The notes under the pieces: generated by a model | Told to the model about the DNA's origin: nothing | The model's database searches: none | The model's input: only the letters and a program-made list of their open reading frames with translations | Shown: one piece after another, positions 9,424 to 18,262 of the stretch | How positions within the stretch are numbered: the stretch's first letter is position 1 | How the letters are laid out: each line of letters starts with the position of its first letter | Translations under genes and position numbers: made by a program | Origin: CAVUNY01 sp963768585 | GTDB taxonomy: Bacteria; Chloroflexota; Anaerolineae; Anaerolineales; Anaerolineaceae | DNA length: 64,000 nucleotides | Reading direction: 5' to 3' | NCBI GenBank assembly: GCA_963768585.1 | Contig: CAVYIF010000016.1 | Location: 124,001 to 188,000 of the forward strand

Positions 9424-10209
9424 TCAACACACTTTCCAATATTTGCGTTTCCAACCGTCACGCGGCTCTTCAAAACGTCCCCAGGCAAAGTCATTGTCCA
9501 TCAAAAATTGGTGAATGTCATTGTCATGGTCGTTATTTCCAGGGCATAAGATAATCATTCCCCCGGAATGAGTTGTCCGCTCCAATTCTGCCAGTTCAGC
9601 AGCGGGTGCGTCACCGAAAACGTGCCCAGCCAGGGTGATGTCGGTAAAACCATCAGGAAAGGGCAGGTCAGTGATCAGCCCGTCCACGGGATAGACATTG
9701 CCAAATCCCAGTCCGCGGGCCTTTTCTTTGAGATATTGGCGCAGGTTCGTCACAGGTTCGACGGCATATACAGTTTTTGCACGCGGTGCGGCAGCCAGTG
9801 CCAGCCGCCCTGTGCCTGCACCAACATCGATCACCACTTTTCCACTGAAATCGACCAGATCGGTTAATTGATGCGTGTCCCAGGCGAGGAAGGGTTGCGC
9901 ATCATAAATAGCAGGATCGGTAACATACACCAGCAGGTCAACCATGGTTTGCATCACGGTAGTTTCGGCCAAACGTATCTCATCCGGTGTAGGCTGGTCG
10001 GTTGGCTCCCGCGCCATAACCTGATCCACCCAGCCTGTGATGGCCGGGCATTTGTGGCGCATATACCATGCCACCGCCGGGTTAGCGCGTAAAGCAATTC
10101 CAAGTTCTGCTTCAGGCAGCCATCCTGGCAGCCAGCTCAATTGGACGGATTCGAGCAGCAGCAAGGTGTTGAAAGAAAGTTGGGATACATCTAGCCAGGT
10201 GTTCGGCAT
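9424..10209 (-). CDS. Class I SAM-dependent methyltransferase
   Basis: 261 residues. The glycine-rich SAM motif VIDVGAGTGRLALAAAP sits in the middle (about 130-146), followed by VYAVEP (acidic ribose-binding loop) and GHVFGD. The N-terminal 110 residues are a helical extension (PNTWLDVSQLSFNTLLLLES and so on) not typical of minimal methyltransferases and may be a substrate lid. The substrate is unknown. It sits 13 bases after the UroD-like gene on the same strand and is probably cotranscribed with it. Confidence 0.85.
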   Translation of the reverse strand: MPNTWLDVSQLSFNTLLLLESVQLSWLPGWLPEAELGIALRANPAVAWYMRHKCPAITGWVDQVMAREPTDQPTPDEIRLAETTVMQTMVDLLVYVTDPAIYDAQPFLAWDTHQLTDLVDFSGKVVIDVGAGTGRLALAAAPRAKTVYAVEPVTNLRQYLKEKARGLGFGNVYPVDGLITDLPFPDGFTDITLAGHVFGDAPAAELAELERTTHSGGMIILCPGNNDHDNDIHQFLMDNDFAWGRFEEPRDGWKRKYWKVC

Positions 10210-10222
10210 GGTTAACTCCAGA

Positions 10223-11359
10223 TTACAGCCAACCAGTCAACTGCGCCAGACGGCGGGTGTACGCGATGAAATTGGGCCAGGAAATATCCGGCGGGACGCC
10301 GTGGTCGCAGGTCGGCAGGTACCCGCCGTCATGGATAATCGGTGCCACCCGGTCCAATTCGGCGTGCATTACATCCCCGCCGGCTGCCAGAGCGCGCTTA
10401 TCGATCCCGCCACCGTAAGCGAAGGTGTCCCCGTACTGCTTGCGGAAAGCGACCAGATCGTTGCCGGCGGCCACTTCCACCGGCCAGGTGTTCTGAAAAC
10501 CTGCCTCCAGCCAGAGCGGGATCAGCTCACCAATGAAGCCGTCTGAATCGACCGAATACACACCCACCCGGGCAGCGCGCACCGCCTCCCCCCATTTTTT
10601 CCAGCAGGGCATCAAGAAACGCCGGATCATACGGGGCGAGATCATGCTGTGCATCTTATAGGCCATATCTTCATTCACCTGCAAGAAATCCACTTCGACA
10701 TTCGCCAGGATGGGTTTAAGCACCGCCAGCATAAAATCGGTCCAGAAAGCCACCAGTTCATCGATGAATTCGGGGTCTTCGACCATCATCAAGCACAGGG
10801 ATTCCAGGCCGATCCAATCCCTGAGCTGCCAGAAGGGTCCGGGGATGGTCAGGCTGAAGACGGTTTCCCGGTTTTTGAGCAGACGGCAGCGTTTTTCAAA
10901 ATCGGTTGGGAAGCGGACTGCGTCGTGCGGATTGTAGCGCCATTTCATCTTTTCTTCCCAATCGATGCGGCTCTCCACCGGGAAGCGGTGCCATTTGCGG
11001 GTGACAAAGTCTCTGGCATTGCGCAGGTAGCTGAAATCATATTGGTCCGAGATTTCGACGATCGCGCCCGAGTAATCCTGCACCACGAGGTGGTTATGCT
11101 TGTGCTCGAGGATTTTTTCTTCGAACCAGGGCAGCATTTTAAAGCTGACCCCCAGGTCCGCGACCGGAGATTTGGGTTGGATGGGTAGACCGAGCAGTTC
11201 CCAGAGATAATCGCGCCAGTGAACGCCTTCGGGTAGTCCTTGCTCGTGCCAGGCTGCCAGGGTCGATTCACGCGGACCGCCGGGGTCCAGGGGAACTTTG
11301 TCGGGATTGGCAAAGTGATAGGTGGCCAACAGACGCTGGCGTGGGTTCATGGTGGGCAA
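10223..11359 (-). CDS. Uroporphyrinogen decarboxylase family protein (MtaA/UroD-like)
   Basis: 378 residues with the UroD fold. Recognisable parts are PRQRLLATYHFANPDKVP at the N-terminus, VDFLQVNEDMAYK in the middle, YGGGIDKRAL, and the C-terminal GYLPTCDHGVPPDISW. Known: besides haem synthesis, this superfamily contains corrinoid-dependent methyltransferases and many uncharacterised anaerobe proteins. The low similarity to HemE motifs and the lack of haem genes nearby argue for the latter group (inference). It lies 9 bases after a frameshifted small gene and 13 bases before a SAM methyltransferase, so it is part of a minus-strand operon. Confidence 0.85.
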   Translation of the reverse strand: MPTMNPRQRLLATYHFANPDKVPLDPGGPRESTLAAWHEQGLPEGVHWRDYLWELLGLPIQPKSPVADLGVSFKMLPWFEEKILEHKHNHLVVQDYSGAIVEISDQYDFSYLRNARDFVTRKWHRFPVESRIDWEEKMKWRYNPHDAVRFPTDFEKRCRLLKNRETVFSLTIPGPFWQLRDWIGLESLCLMMVEDPEFIDELVAFWTDFMLAVLKPILANVEVDFLQVNEDMAYKMHSMISPRMIRRFLMPCWKKWGEAVRAARVGVYSVDSDGFIGELIPLWLEAGFQNTWPVEVAAGNDLVAFRKQYGDTFAYGGGIDKRALAAGGDVMHAELDRVAPIIHDGGYLPTCDHGVPPDISWPNFIAYTRRLAQLTGWL

Positions 11360-11368
11360 TCCTTGGAT

Positions 11369-11829
11369 TTAAAATATGATTTCACAATTATATTCCACCA
11401 ACGTTTCGATTTGCGTTTTGGGCAGGTCGGGGTGGGGGAATTCTTTATGCAGGCTGTAAGTTGCCCGTTTAAAACCGCCCCATTTTGTGAATGTGACCAC
11501 TTTGACAACCACCGCACTGCCGCTGATCTCCACTTGGGGTTCAAGATCGAGGGCACGGGCTTTTTGGGCGGTTTCTGGGGAAAGCTGCGCCCCAAATTTG
11601 GATGCCAAGCCATCGGTCAGAATCTTATCAAGCGCATCTCGGTTGGAAACGATGACCTGGTTTTTGGAACAGAATGCCACCACTGGTAAAACTGACCACC
11701 CACGACTGCCAGCACGGTATATTGGAAGAATCCTTCCGGGGTGCCATCCGTGCGAATATGGTTCGACCTGTTTCTATCTGCCAGATGCAGTTGTAATAAT
11801 GATTGTACTTCCCGGATGCTTTCTGTCAA
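11369..11829 (-). CDS. Small protein of unknown function, frameshifted in a T5 run
   Basis: Two overlapping frames appear to be one gene. The upstream frame (TTG at 11829) encodes about 55 residues ending in GQFYQWWHSVPK. The downstream frame continues with NQVIVSNRDALDKIL and ends at 11369. Adding one A within the coding-strand AAAAA run (11661-11665) fuses them into a protein of about 153 residues. No signal peptide or membrane segment is visible. I do not recognise a family with confidence. It would be the first gene of the UroD-like/methyltransferase operon. No convincing Shine-Dalgarno precedes the TTG. Confidence 0.6.
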
Positions 11830-11873
11830 TTATCACTGAAAATTCCATATTGAATTTGATATTTATTTGCGCT

Positions 11874-11912
11874 ATACTGTATATATTCCGTTCAACGGAA
11901 TATATACAGTAT
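11874..11912. promoter_or_regulatory. 39-bp perfect palindromic operator upstream of the PadR gene
   Basis: Two 19-base arms (ATACTGTATATATTCCGTT and its exact complement) flank a single C at 11893. The site ends 23 bases before the PadR start and contains TATACT- and TATAAT-like sequences, so it probably overlaps the promoter. PadR-family repressors commonly bind such AT-rich palindromes at their own promoters; autoregulation is inferred. Confidence 0.8.
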
Positions 11913-11935
11913 TTTCTATGGAGGGATCCTTTCCC

Positions 11936-12277
11936 ATGACTCCGCGATCTTTATTACCCCTCAGTGAAGTTTCCGTCTATATTCTTTTAAGCCTGGCGCC
12001 TGGCGCCAGACATGGTTATGCGATTTTAAAAGACGTGGAAGGCTTGAGCCATGGAGGGCTGCATCTCAGCACCAGCACCCTGTACGACGCCCTGGAACGT
12101 TTGCTGCAGCAAGGTTTGATCGAACGGGTCGATGAAATCAACCCGCAAAATAACGGGAGAACGCGCAAAAACTACCGATTGAATGAATTGGGTCGGAAAA
12201 TGTTGGCTGCAGAGATCAACCGCATGCAAGCCCTTCTGTCAGAAGCCGTCCTGCGTCTTGAGGAGGCTGAGGGATGA
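11936..12277 (+). CDS. PadR-family transcriptional regulator
   Basis: 113 residues from ATG 11936, which has GGAGGG 10 bases upstream; an upstream ATG at 11867 would place the operator inside the gene and is rejected. The winged-helix core is clear: LSEVSVYILLSLAPGARHGYAILKDVE, STSTLYDALERLLQQGLIER (recognition helix and turn), and the wing NNGRTRKNYRLNELGRKML, followed by a short C-terminal helix. Known PadR proteins repress transporter or membrane-protein genes. Here the stop codon overlaps the start of a membrane-protein gene by four bases (ATGA), so the two are translationally coupled. A large palindrome lies directly upstream. Confidence 0.94.
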   Translation: MTPRSLLPLSEVSVYILLSLAPGARHGYAILKDVEGLSHGGLHLSTSTLYDALERLLQQGLIERVDEINPQNNGRTRKNYRLNELGRKMLAAEINRMQALLSEAVLRLEEAEG

Positions 12278-13257
12278 ACGGTTTGGCCGCCTGGTTGGTG
12301 CAGGTGTACGCCTGGATGCTAAGATTGTATCCGCCCCACTATCAAAGCGAGTTTGCCGATGAACGTCAGGAGGTATTTAGCCTGGCGCTGCGCGAAACCG
12401 CTGAAAAGGGAAATTGGGCGCTTGCCGGTCTTATGTTTCGCGAACTGCGCGATTTTCCCGCCTCCGCGGCTCGGGCTTATATGTGTGAATGGGAGGGTGT
12501 GATGAAAACGCTCGAAACAAATCTTGGGGACGATCGTCTTTCCTGGATTGGTCTGCTGTTAGGCGTGTGGCCCATCATTTTTTTGGGTCCGGTGCTGGCA
12601 GTTGCGCCTTACCTGCCGCGGCAAACCGCCGAATTCTTTGATTATGACCCTCCGGTCTGGCTGGCAGCGGTAATGTTATTTTCAATCATTGGCGTCGTTG
12701 TCGCCTGGAGAAAAGGATTTCCGCGCTGGGTATACCCATACCTGGTGATCTTGTTTTTTGCCATCTTGAACCTGCTGGGAAACATGTTGAGCAAAGTGCT
12801 GGGGATCGGCAATCCATCCCTGCCTGTGTTACTGGGTGCTTACGTGGGTTTCGGCGCAGTCGCGGCCTTCGGGTTGAGCCGCATTCCGTCCACCCGAAAA
12901 ATACTACGCGATGTACGTGCCGACTGGACACGGCTGACGTTTGGCATGATGGCCTATCTGGCCTGGGTTATGGGTTTCTACGGGGGCGACCACCTGCCAT
13001 CCTTTGGACCCGGTGTCTGGCTGCCATCCCTGATTGTTGTGGTGGGAGTCGCGGTCTACTTGTTTTGCCGCAGCCGTCTTCAACGCAGCCTGGCTTTGTT
13101 GATGACGATGTTTTTGAGTTTTCTTACGAAATTTATCTTTCCCAATGATGATGTTTTGCCGGTCCTACCTGTGCTGCTTCTGGCTATGTTCATTTTTTTG
13201 CCCGCCCTGGTCGAACTTTTTCCACACCGCAGCCTGACGCGGATAACAGGCAAATAA
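12274..13257 (+). CDS. PadR-coupled polytopic membrane protein
   Basis: 327 residues. An N-terminal cytosolic helical segment (about 1-85: LRLYPPHYQSEFADERQEVF, typical of proteins encoded after PadR genes in Gram-positive and Chloroflexi genomes) is followed by about eight hydrophobic segments from residue 90 to the C-terminus. No transporter motif is visible. The four-base overlap with padR and the shared operator suggest that PadR controls its level. The function is unknown; a stress- or lipid-linked permease-like role is only a guess. Confidence 0.75.
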   Translation: MNGLAAWLVQVYAWMLRLYPPHYQSEFADERQEVFSLALRETAEKGNWALAGLMFRELRDFPASAARAYMCEWEGVMKTLETNLGDDRLSWIGLLLGVWPIIFLGPVLAVAPYLPRQTAEFFDYDPPVWLAAVMLFSIIGVVVAWRKGFPRWVYPYLVILFFAILNLLGNMLSKVLGIGNPSLPVLLGAYVGFGAVAAFGLSRIPSTRKILRDVRADWTRLTFGMMAYLAWVMGFYGGDHLPSFGPGVWLPSLIVVVGVAVYLFCRSRLQRSLALLMTMFLSFLTKFIFPNDDVLPVLPVLLLAMFIFLPALVELFPHRSLTRITGK

Positions 13258-13407
13258 TCCTGCATTAAAATGTCACCCACGCGCTTGTGGCTGATCAGGC
13301 AGGGATCGTCCACCGAACACCAGCAAACCAACCGCATCCTGCCGTCGTTGCAAGCGGGTAGTTTGAAGTGATCTTCATAATGGAAGGCGTCGGATCGAAT
13401 CTTTATA

Positions 13408-13420
13408 TATAATGGAATGA
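13408..13420 (+). promoter_or_regulatory. TATAAT box six bases before ATG (leaderless promoter)
   Basis: TATAAT at 13408-13413 is followed by six bases and ATG 13420. This places the expected transcription start at or next to the start codon. It supports ATG 13420 rather than 13417 for the GNAT gene and matches the arrangement at 56492, 62777 and 62860. Confidence 0.55.
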
Positions 13421-13857
13421 TGATCGTGATCCGAGCCCCAGAAAGTAAGGATGATTTCAGCGTCTATTACGCCCTGCGCTACCGGGTGCTGCGCGAACCA
13501 TGGGGACAGGCCAAAGGCACAGAAAAGGACGATTACGAGCCGCTCTGCCAGCATTTGATGGCGGTAGACGACCAGACGGGTGAGGTGGTGGGAACCATCA
13601 AGTGGATGGAAAGAGAGCCGGGCGTGGCCTGGTTTTCGCATCTGGCGATCGATCCCCATCACCAGAAGCAGGGCATCGGCCGGCTGCTTGTGCAAGCTGT
13701 GGAAAATGCTGCCCGAGCGCAGGGCTGCCGGGTAATTGGAGCCAATTCACGCCTGAACTCGACCGATTACTTTGCCCGGTTGGGATACCGCATCAAGGGC
13801 CTGCCGGTCAATTACTTCAGCACCATCCAGTTGGTGTGGATGGAAAAGGATTTATGA
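13420..13857 (+). CDS. GNAT family N-acetyltransferase
   Basis: 145 residues, single GNAT domain. Seen: the N-terminal strand IRAPESKDDFSVYYALRYRVLREPWGQ, a central beta strand VVGTIKWME, the acetyl-CoA pyrophosphate loop HHQKQGIGRLLVQAVENAA (Q/R-x-x-G-x-G/A pattern), and NSTDYFARLGYRI near the end. The acceptor is not predictable. The first strands resemble the group of small acetyltransferases with a YxLRxxVLREP opening. Its stop codon overlaps the stop of the convergent TerC gene by six bases. A TATAAT six bases before ATG 13420 suggests leaderless expression. Confidence 0.9.
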   Translation: MIVIRAPESKDDFSVYYALRYRVLREPWGQAKGTEKDDYEPLCQHLMAVDDQTGEVVGTIKWMEREPGVAWFSHLAIDPHHQKQGIGRLLVQAVENAARAQGCRVIGANSRLNSTDYFARLGYRIKGLPVNYFSTIQLVWMEKDL

Positions 13858-14727
13858 GCCGGCCTGGGCCGGGCGTGAGAACAGGGGGCGCAGCGTGCGC
13901 CAGGCAAAACGCAGGATCGCGAACAGTGGCACCAGCAGCCAGCTGACCAGATTGTTGACGATGGCCAGCCCCTGGCTGATCCAGACCAGCAGCGGGCGAA
14001 AAACATGCAGGAAGGCCAGGTGTTCGTAAGCCACCGCCAGCAGCAGGGTAGAGATCGAGATTCCAAATTTCAGCCAGTCGGAGATCTCGATATGGGCCAG
14101 ATCTTCGAGCAGCAGTTCCACCCCGATGTTCAAAATTAAAATGTAGGCAGCGCGCTGCAGGACCGGTTCCTTTTCAACCAGGTAGCTGAAAATGCCGGCG
14201 GCGAAACGCATGGTGAGAATGCCGATCGCCACGCCCACGATGACCACCCACAGTTTGTCGGAGAGCGAGACGGCGGCCACCACGTTATCCAGGCTGAAAG
14301 CCAGGTCCATCAATTCGACGGTCAGTACGGTGGACCAAAAGGCCTTTTGTTTGAGCTTGCGCTTGCCATCCTCATCGGTATCGGCCCCCTGGGCGCTGGC
14401 ACTTAAATCGTCGATGGCCAGGCGGATCAAGTAAGCGGCGCCGACCAGCTTAAGCCATGGGGTTTGGATGATCAGGCTGGCGACGGCCAGCATCAGGCTG
14501 CGCCCGGCATAAGCCCCCAGCAGCCCGACCCGCAGGGCAGCCATGCGCTGTTTGCCGAACAGTGGATCGAGGGCGCGGCCAAGCGGGGCCAGCGCGTGCG
14601 GCCAGGGGATTCTTTGGTCCGAAGGCAGGGGAGCGACGAGTGCGCCCAGCACGGCGGCATTATCGATGGAGAGGATGCCTTCCAAGAAGATTAACTGTAT
14701 GATAACGCCCAGGATGCTCCAATCCAA
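13852..14727 (-). CDS. TerC-family integral membrane protein
   Basis: 291 residues with about seven to eight transmembrane helices. The two diagnostic acidic repeats are present: FLEGILSIDNAAVLGALV near the N-terminus and VELMDLAFSLDNVVAAVSLSD after the loop at about 135. Known: TerC relatives take part in tellurite resistance and in manganese handling during protein export. The start is TTG 14727 with GGAGGT five bases upstream. The region before it is only about 120 bases and shows no yybP-ykoY riboswitch. It overlaps the convergent GNAT gene at the 3' end. Confidence 0.9.
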   Translation of the reverse strand: MDWSILGVIIQLIFLEGILSIDNAAVLGALVAPLPSDQRIPWPHALAPLGRALDPLFGKQRMAALRVGLLGAYAGRSLMLAVASLIIQTPWLKLVGAAYLIRLAIDDLSASAQGADTDEDGKRKLKQKAFWSTVLTVELMDLAFSLDNVVAAVSLSDKLWVVIVGVAIGILTMRFAAGIFSYLVEKEPVLQRAAYILILNIGVELLLEDLAHIEISDWLKFGISISTLLLAVAYEHLAFLHVFRPLLVWISQGLAIVNNLVSWLLVPLFAILRFAWRTLRPLFSRPAQAGS

Positions 14728-14844
14728 TCTGTACCTCCGCTATGCTCAAAACGGTAATAACTTGATCGAGTATATCAAAACTCGGTTAAATGCGAAAACA
14801 TTGGCGCATGCTAAAGTATACACATAGCGTGCAATACATGGCTG

Positions 14845-16350
14845 TTATGAAACCTGTGCGGTAAATGCTTTTTTGTCGGCGGCGCACACCAGCTGGATGA
14901 CGTTGCGGCCCGACATAGCTGCCAGGGGTACGCTGCCACCCGGTTCCACCCACTGACCGGCCAGGTAAAAGTTTTCCACACCGGGGATAGTCTTTTCCAT
15001 GCCGGTGATCAGCAGTGGCATGGTCTGTTTGGTCAGCAGCCAGCCGCAGCTCGAACCCTGCCAGTTGCCGGTATAGCGCTCGTAGCTTAATGGGGTGGCC
15101 ACATCGATAATTTCAATGTCGCGCCGCAGGTCGGGATAAAGGGTTTCGAGATAATCGATGACGATATCTGCGACCTGATCCTGCTCGCTGTCATACAGGC
15201 GGTGGCCGTAAATGCGCTGCCAGTAATCGTAATTGGTGCGGATCATCGAAATCAGGGTCGATTTCCCATCCGGGGCCAGGCTGGGGTCGAAGCAGTAGTT
15301 TTTGACGCCGATGTCGGTGTGTTCTTGGCCGGCGATCAGCAGCGGCTGGTCGAGCAGGCGAATCACCCAGTGCGGGTCTTCCGAAAAATCGCGCTTAACC
15401 CCCAGTGAAACCTGGATCAGGGTGTGCAGCGGCAGGCGCCCGTCATACTGCTGTTTGATTTTGCGGGGCAGGTACTGCTTGCCGAGCATATAGAAAAGCG
15501 TGCCGCGGCCGTCGGCAGCCGAGATGATCCGCCCTGCGCGGTGGACGTCGTCGTTATACAGGCGCACCCCGACCGCGCGCCTGTTTTCCAACAGGATCTT
15601 TTCCACCTGAGATTGGTAGTGAATCACCCCGCCCAGGGCCAGGTAGCGGCGCTCGAGCGCGCGCGCAAATGCCAGCGAACCGCCGATGGGAAAGCCGGCG
15701 TTTTTGGTGTGCATGTACCCCAGCATGGAGAGCCCGGCCATCATGGGGATCTCTGGCCAGGCGAACATTTGGGGAATGGCCTGGCGCAGGAAAGGATCGC
15801 GAAAGCGATTGGCAAAATCCTGGGCTGAGACCAGTGCCCATTTGGCGAGATGCGGCAGGAAAGGGGTCATGCCCATGCCGAACGCTCGCCAGTCCATCAG
15901 GTTCATCAGCTTGCGCGGTTTGCGGTTGATCAGCGACATGTCGAAGCGGGTGAAGGCGCGTACTGCACTGCATAAATCGCGGATAGGACCGCGGTCAGCA
16001 GGGGAGTGTTGGAGCAGATGCGCTTCTAACCGGTCGGGATCGCTGTAGACCACCAGGGTTCGCCCACCTGCACCGGTGATGCGGATGAGTTCTTCATGGT
16101 CGACGAACCCCTGGCCGGGGAATGCACCCAACTCCTGCCAGACCTGGTTGAAGGGCTGTCCCTCCCCGCTGCCAAAAAGATAGTGGATGCAGCCGTCAAA
16201 GGTATAGCCTTTGCGCACCCAGGAGGTGCACAGCCCGCCTGGCAGGGAGTGCAGCTCGAAGATCTGCGACTGGTAGCCGTTCATTTGGGCGTAGCAGCCG
16301 GCCGCCAGCCCGGCGATGCCTGCGCCGATGATAATAATGGTGTCGTCCAA
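14845..16350 (-). CDS. FAD-dependent carotenoid-desaturase/isomerase-like oxidoreductase
   Basis: 501 residues. Seen: the N-terminal dinucleotide-binding motif IIIIGAGIAGLAAGCYAQMNGY followed by FELHSLPGGLCTSW, a middle RALERRYLALGGVIHYQSQVEKI strand pair (second FAD contact), and the C-terminal NFYLAGQWVEPGGSVPLAAMSGRNVIQL, which is the typical FAD-binding end of CrtI/CrtISO/retinol-saturase-like enzymes. The start is TTG 16350 behind AGGAGGA. No other carotenoid genes are in view, so the substrate is unknown; these proteins are common in non-photosynthetic anaerobes. It stands alone, between TerC and a short repeat region. Confidence 0.88.
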   Translation of the reverse strand: MDDTIIIIGAGIAGLAAGCYAQMNGYQSQIFELHSLPGGLCTSWVRKGYTFDGCIHYLFGSGEGQPFNQVWQELGAFPGQGFVDHEELIRITGAGGRTLVVYSDPDRLEAHLLQHSPADRGPIRDLCSAVRAFTRFDMSLINRKPRKLMNLMDWRAFGMGMTPFLPHLAKWALVSAQDFANRFRDPFLRQAIPQMFAWPEIPMMAGLSMLGYMHTKNAGFPIGGSLAFARALERRYLALGGVIHYQSQVEKILLENRRAVGVRLYNDDVHRAGRIISAADGRGTLFYMLGKQYLPRKIKQQYDGRLPLHTLIQVSLGVKRDFSEDPHWVIRLLDQPLLIAGQEHTDIGVKNYCFDPSLAPDGKSTLISMIRTNYDYWQRIYGHRLYDSEQDQVADIVIDYLETLYPDLRRDIEIIDVATPLSYERYTGNWQGSSCGWLLTKQTMPLLITGMEKTIPGVENFYLAGQWVEPGGSVPLAAMSGRNVIQLVCAADKKAFTAQVS

Positions 16351-16377
16351 TAGCTATCCTCCTGTAGGGTTTATATT

Positions 16378-16441
16378 TACCGCAGATGCACGCGGATAAA
16401 CGCAGAAAAAAGATTTAATCTCGGAGACACGGAGGTGCAGA
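16378..16441. repeat. Dispersed intergenic repeat motifs (GCACGCGGATAAACGCAG and GGAGACACGGAGGTGCAG)
   Basis: Two short purine-rich motifs stand side by side after the desaturase-like gene. One shares ACGCGGATAAACGC with 29456-29471. The other resembles the GGCGCAGAGACG motif at about 53360. I recall such near-palindromic intergenic motifs from many unrelated bacterial genomes; their function is unknown. Confidence 0.5.
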
Positions 16442-16470
16442 GAAAATATAATTGCTGACCGGCTGATTTG

Positions 16471-17328
16471 CTATAAAAGCCTGACCTCGCTGATCCAGCC
16501 AGCCAGTTTTTTGGAGGTTTCCGCCATGAGCGCTCCACCGATGTCTTCCGCGCCCAGGCGGACGCCTTCCGCCTCGGCCAGGGCGGCATATACCATGCGC
16601 AGCAGGCGCAGCGGTTCACCCGGCAGGCGCCCTATTTCAGCCAGCGTTTTGTCGATCTGGATGGTATGCTGGCGCAGATGAGATTCCAGGCGCCCCAGGC
16701 GGAAGCGCAGTGAATAGGGTTCATGCTCCCAGTAATAAGCATCCAGGTCAATTTCCTGGTCGCTGATCTGACCGAATTCGGACAGAATACGCCGGTGCAA
16801 ATCGGCGTGATATGCCAGCAGATCGCCCGCCGGACGCTGCATCAGCGCTGTATAGCGCTCATCATCGATCTCCAGATAGGCTTCATAGACCGCATCGTCA
16901 AAGCGTTCGGGACGCCCGTCGCCGGACCGGTGGCGTTCCAGCGCGTAGCGCGTCACGACGTAAAAACCCATATCCGCACCCAGGATATGGGCCATGGCGC
17001 GCTGCACAGGCCACTCGCCTTCCGCCGGAGGCGCCGTAAAACCGATCTCGTCCAACCCGGTGATGGCGGCTTCGTAATCGCGGTAAGCAGCGTGATATTG
17101 GGCCAGGATGCGTTGGGCCGTGCTGGGAGGGCGCCTGGCTGCGGTACGGGCCTGCGCCAGGCGTACAGACAATGTTCTGAATTCTTCCAGGGCGCGGAAA
17201 AAGATAAAACGCAGCCCTTCTTCATCATATGAGCCCCAAACCCAGGTCTTTTCAAGATCAACATCGCTGATTTTGCAGGCCAGATCGGTCAGGGCTCGAA
17301 CAGTATCCACAAAGACGGGTTCACTCAT
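16471..17328 (-). CDS. DinB-like four-helix-bundle protein
   Basis: 285 residues, all-helical. It is assigned to the DinB/maleylpyruvate-isomerase-like group from the central EWPVQRAMAHILGADMGFYVVTRYALERH (first metal-type His on an amphipathic helix), YHADLHRRILSEF and LRFRLGRLESHLRQHTIQIDKTL (late His residues). In this fold a His triad binds a divalent metal; activity is often thiol-dependent or unknown. An extra N-terminal helical domain (about 1-95) and a C-terminal 45-residue tail make it longer than a minimal DinB protein. A second DinB-like protein is at 46949-47668. Divergent from a methyltransferase gene. Confidence 0.7.
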   Translation of the reverse strand: MSEPVFVDTVRALTDLACKISDVDLEKTWVWGSYDEEGLRFIFFRALEEFRTLSVRLAQARTAARRPPSTAQRILAQYHAAYRDYEAAITGLDEIGFTAPPAEGEWPVQRAMAHILGADMGFYVVTRYALERHRSGDGRPERFDDAVYEAYLEIDDERYTALMQRPAGDLLAYHADLHRRILSEFGQISDQEIDLDAYYWEHEPYSLRFRLGRLESHLRQHTIQIDKTLAEIGRLPGEPLRLLRMVYAALAEAEGVRLGAEDIGGALMAETSKKLAGWISEVRLL

Positions 17329-17416
17329 CGCTCACCTCAGTTTTTAAAAGCATTATAATGGACCTACCGGCAATGCGGGGCAGCCTGGCACTCCCAACCA
17401 AGAGGTGAACTGATTC

Positions 17417-18262
17417 ATGAAGATTTCCGATCTGATCGCACGCAGCCCGATCCCGATTCCCTGGGAAGAGGGCGACAACATCCCCTGGCACGATCCGGCT
17501 TTTAGCGAGCGTATGCTGGAGGAGCACCTCACCCAGGATCACGACGCTGCCAGCCGCCGCGTGGAAGTCATCGAAGAGCAGGCCCATTGGATCCACGACT
17601 GCCTGTTGGGGGGTGAGCCGGGAAAAATCCTGGATCTGGGCTGTGGACCCGGTTTATATGCCAACCGCTTGACCCAGTTTGGGCATCGTGTGACCGGGGT
17701 TGACTATTCGCCAGCCTCAATCCGCTACGCACGCCAGCAGGCCGAAAAAGACGGGCTGAAAATTGCTTATATCGAAGCGGATATCCGCCAGGCGGATTAC
17801 GGCGGGCCATATGACCTGGCCATGCTGATTTACGGTGAGTTCAATGTCTTCAAGCCGGTAGATGCGGCCTTGATATTAGAAAAAATCTTCCAGGCGCTCA
17901 AACCGGGTGGCAGACTGCTGCTCGAGCCGCAGGATTTGCCGGCCATCCAACGGGCCAAGAGTGAGCCGCCCATCTGGCGCTCGTACCGCAAGGGTCTGTT
18001 CTCTGACCGCCCGCACCTCTTTCTGCATGAGAATTTCTATGATGGACGCACGCAAACGGTGACCACGCGCTACTGGGTGGTGGATGCGGAAACTGCGGAG
18101 GTCACGCGCTACGCGCAGACCGCCCAGGGTTATACGGATGGCGATCTAAAAGAGCTGCTCAACCGTCAGGGGTTTGAGGAAGTCACCTTTTATCCGGCGC
18201 TGGCGCCGAAGGAAGACCAGTCCCGGCAGGAGTTCTTTGGGCTGACAGCAGTGCGGGGGTAA
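17417..18262 (+). CDS. Class I SAM-dependent methyltransferase
   Basis: 281 residues. Seen: the SAM motif KILDLGCGPGLYANRLTQFGH (about 69-90), VDYSPASIRYAR (acidic loop), YIEADIRQADY, and LKPGGRLLLEPQ (post-motif III). The C-terminal half (ENFYDGRTQTVTTRYWVVDAETAEVTRYAQTAQGY) is the beta-sheet cap common in methyltransferase group 11/25 proteins. AGGTGA precedes ATG 17417. The substrate is unknown. A decayed oxidoreductase fragment lies immediately downstream on the other strand. Confidence 0.88.
   Translation: MKISDLIARSPIPIPWEEGDNIPWHDPAFSERMLEEHLTQDHDAASRRVEVIEEQAHWIHDCLLGGEPGKILDLGCGPGLYANRLTQFGHRVTGVDYSPASIRYARQQAEKDGLKIAYIEADIRQADYGGPYDLAMLIYGEFNVFKPVDAALILEKIFQALKPGGRLLLEPQDLPAIQRAKSEPPIWRSYRKGLFSDRPHLFLHENFYDGRTQTVTTRYWVVDAETAEVTRYAQTAQGYTDGDLKELLNRQGFEEVTFYPALAPKEDQSRQEFFGLTAVRG

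Noticed and set aside
13080..13337. Minus-strand open frame of 85 codons over the end of the PadR-coupled gene
   Set aside because: It runs antisense through a well-supported membrane protein gene, with no ribosome site or recognisable domain.
14728..14844. yybP-ykoY manganese riboswitch before the TerC gene
   Set aside because: The spacer is short and none of the expected conserved loops are present.
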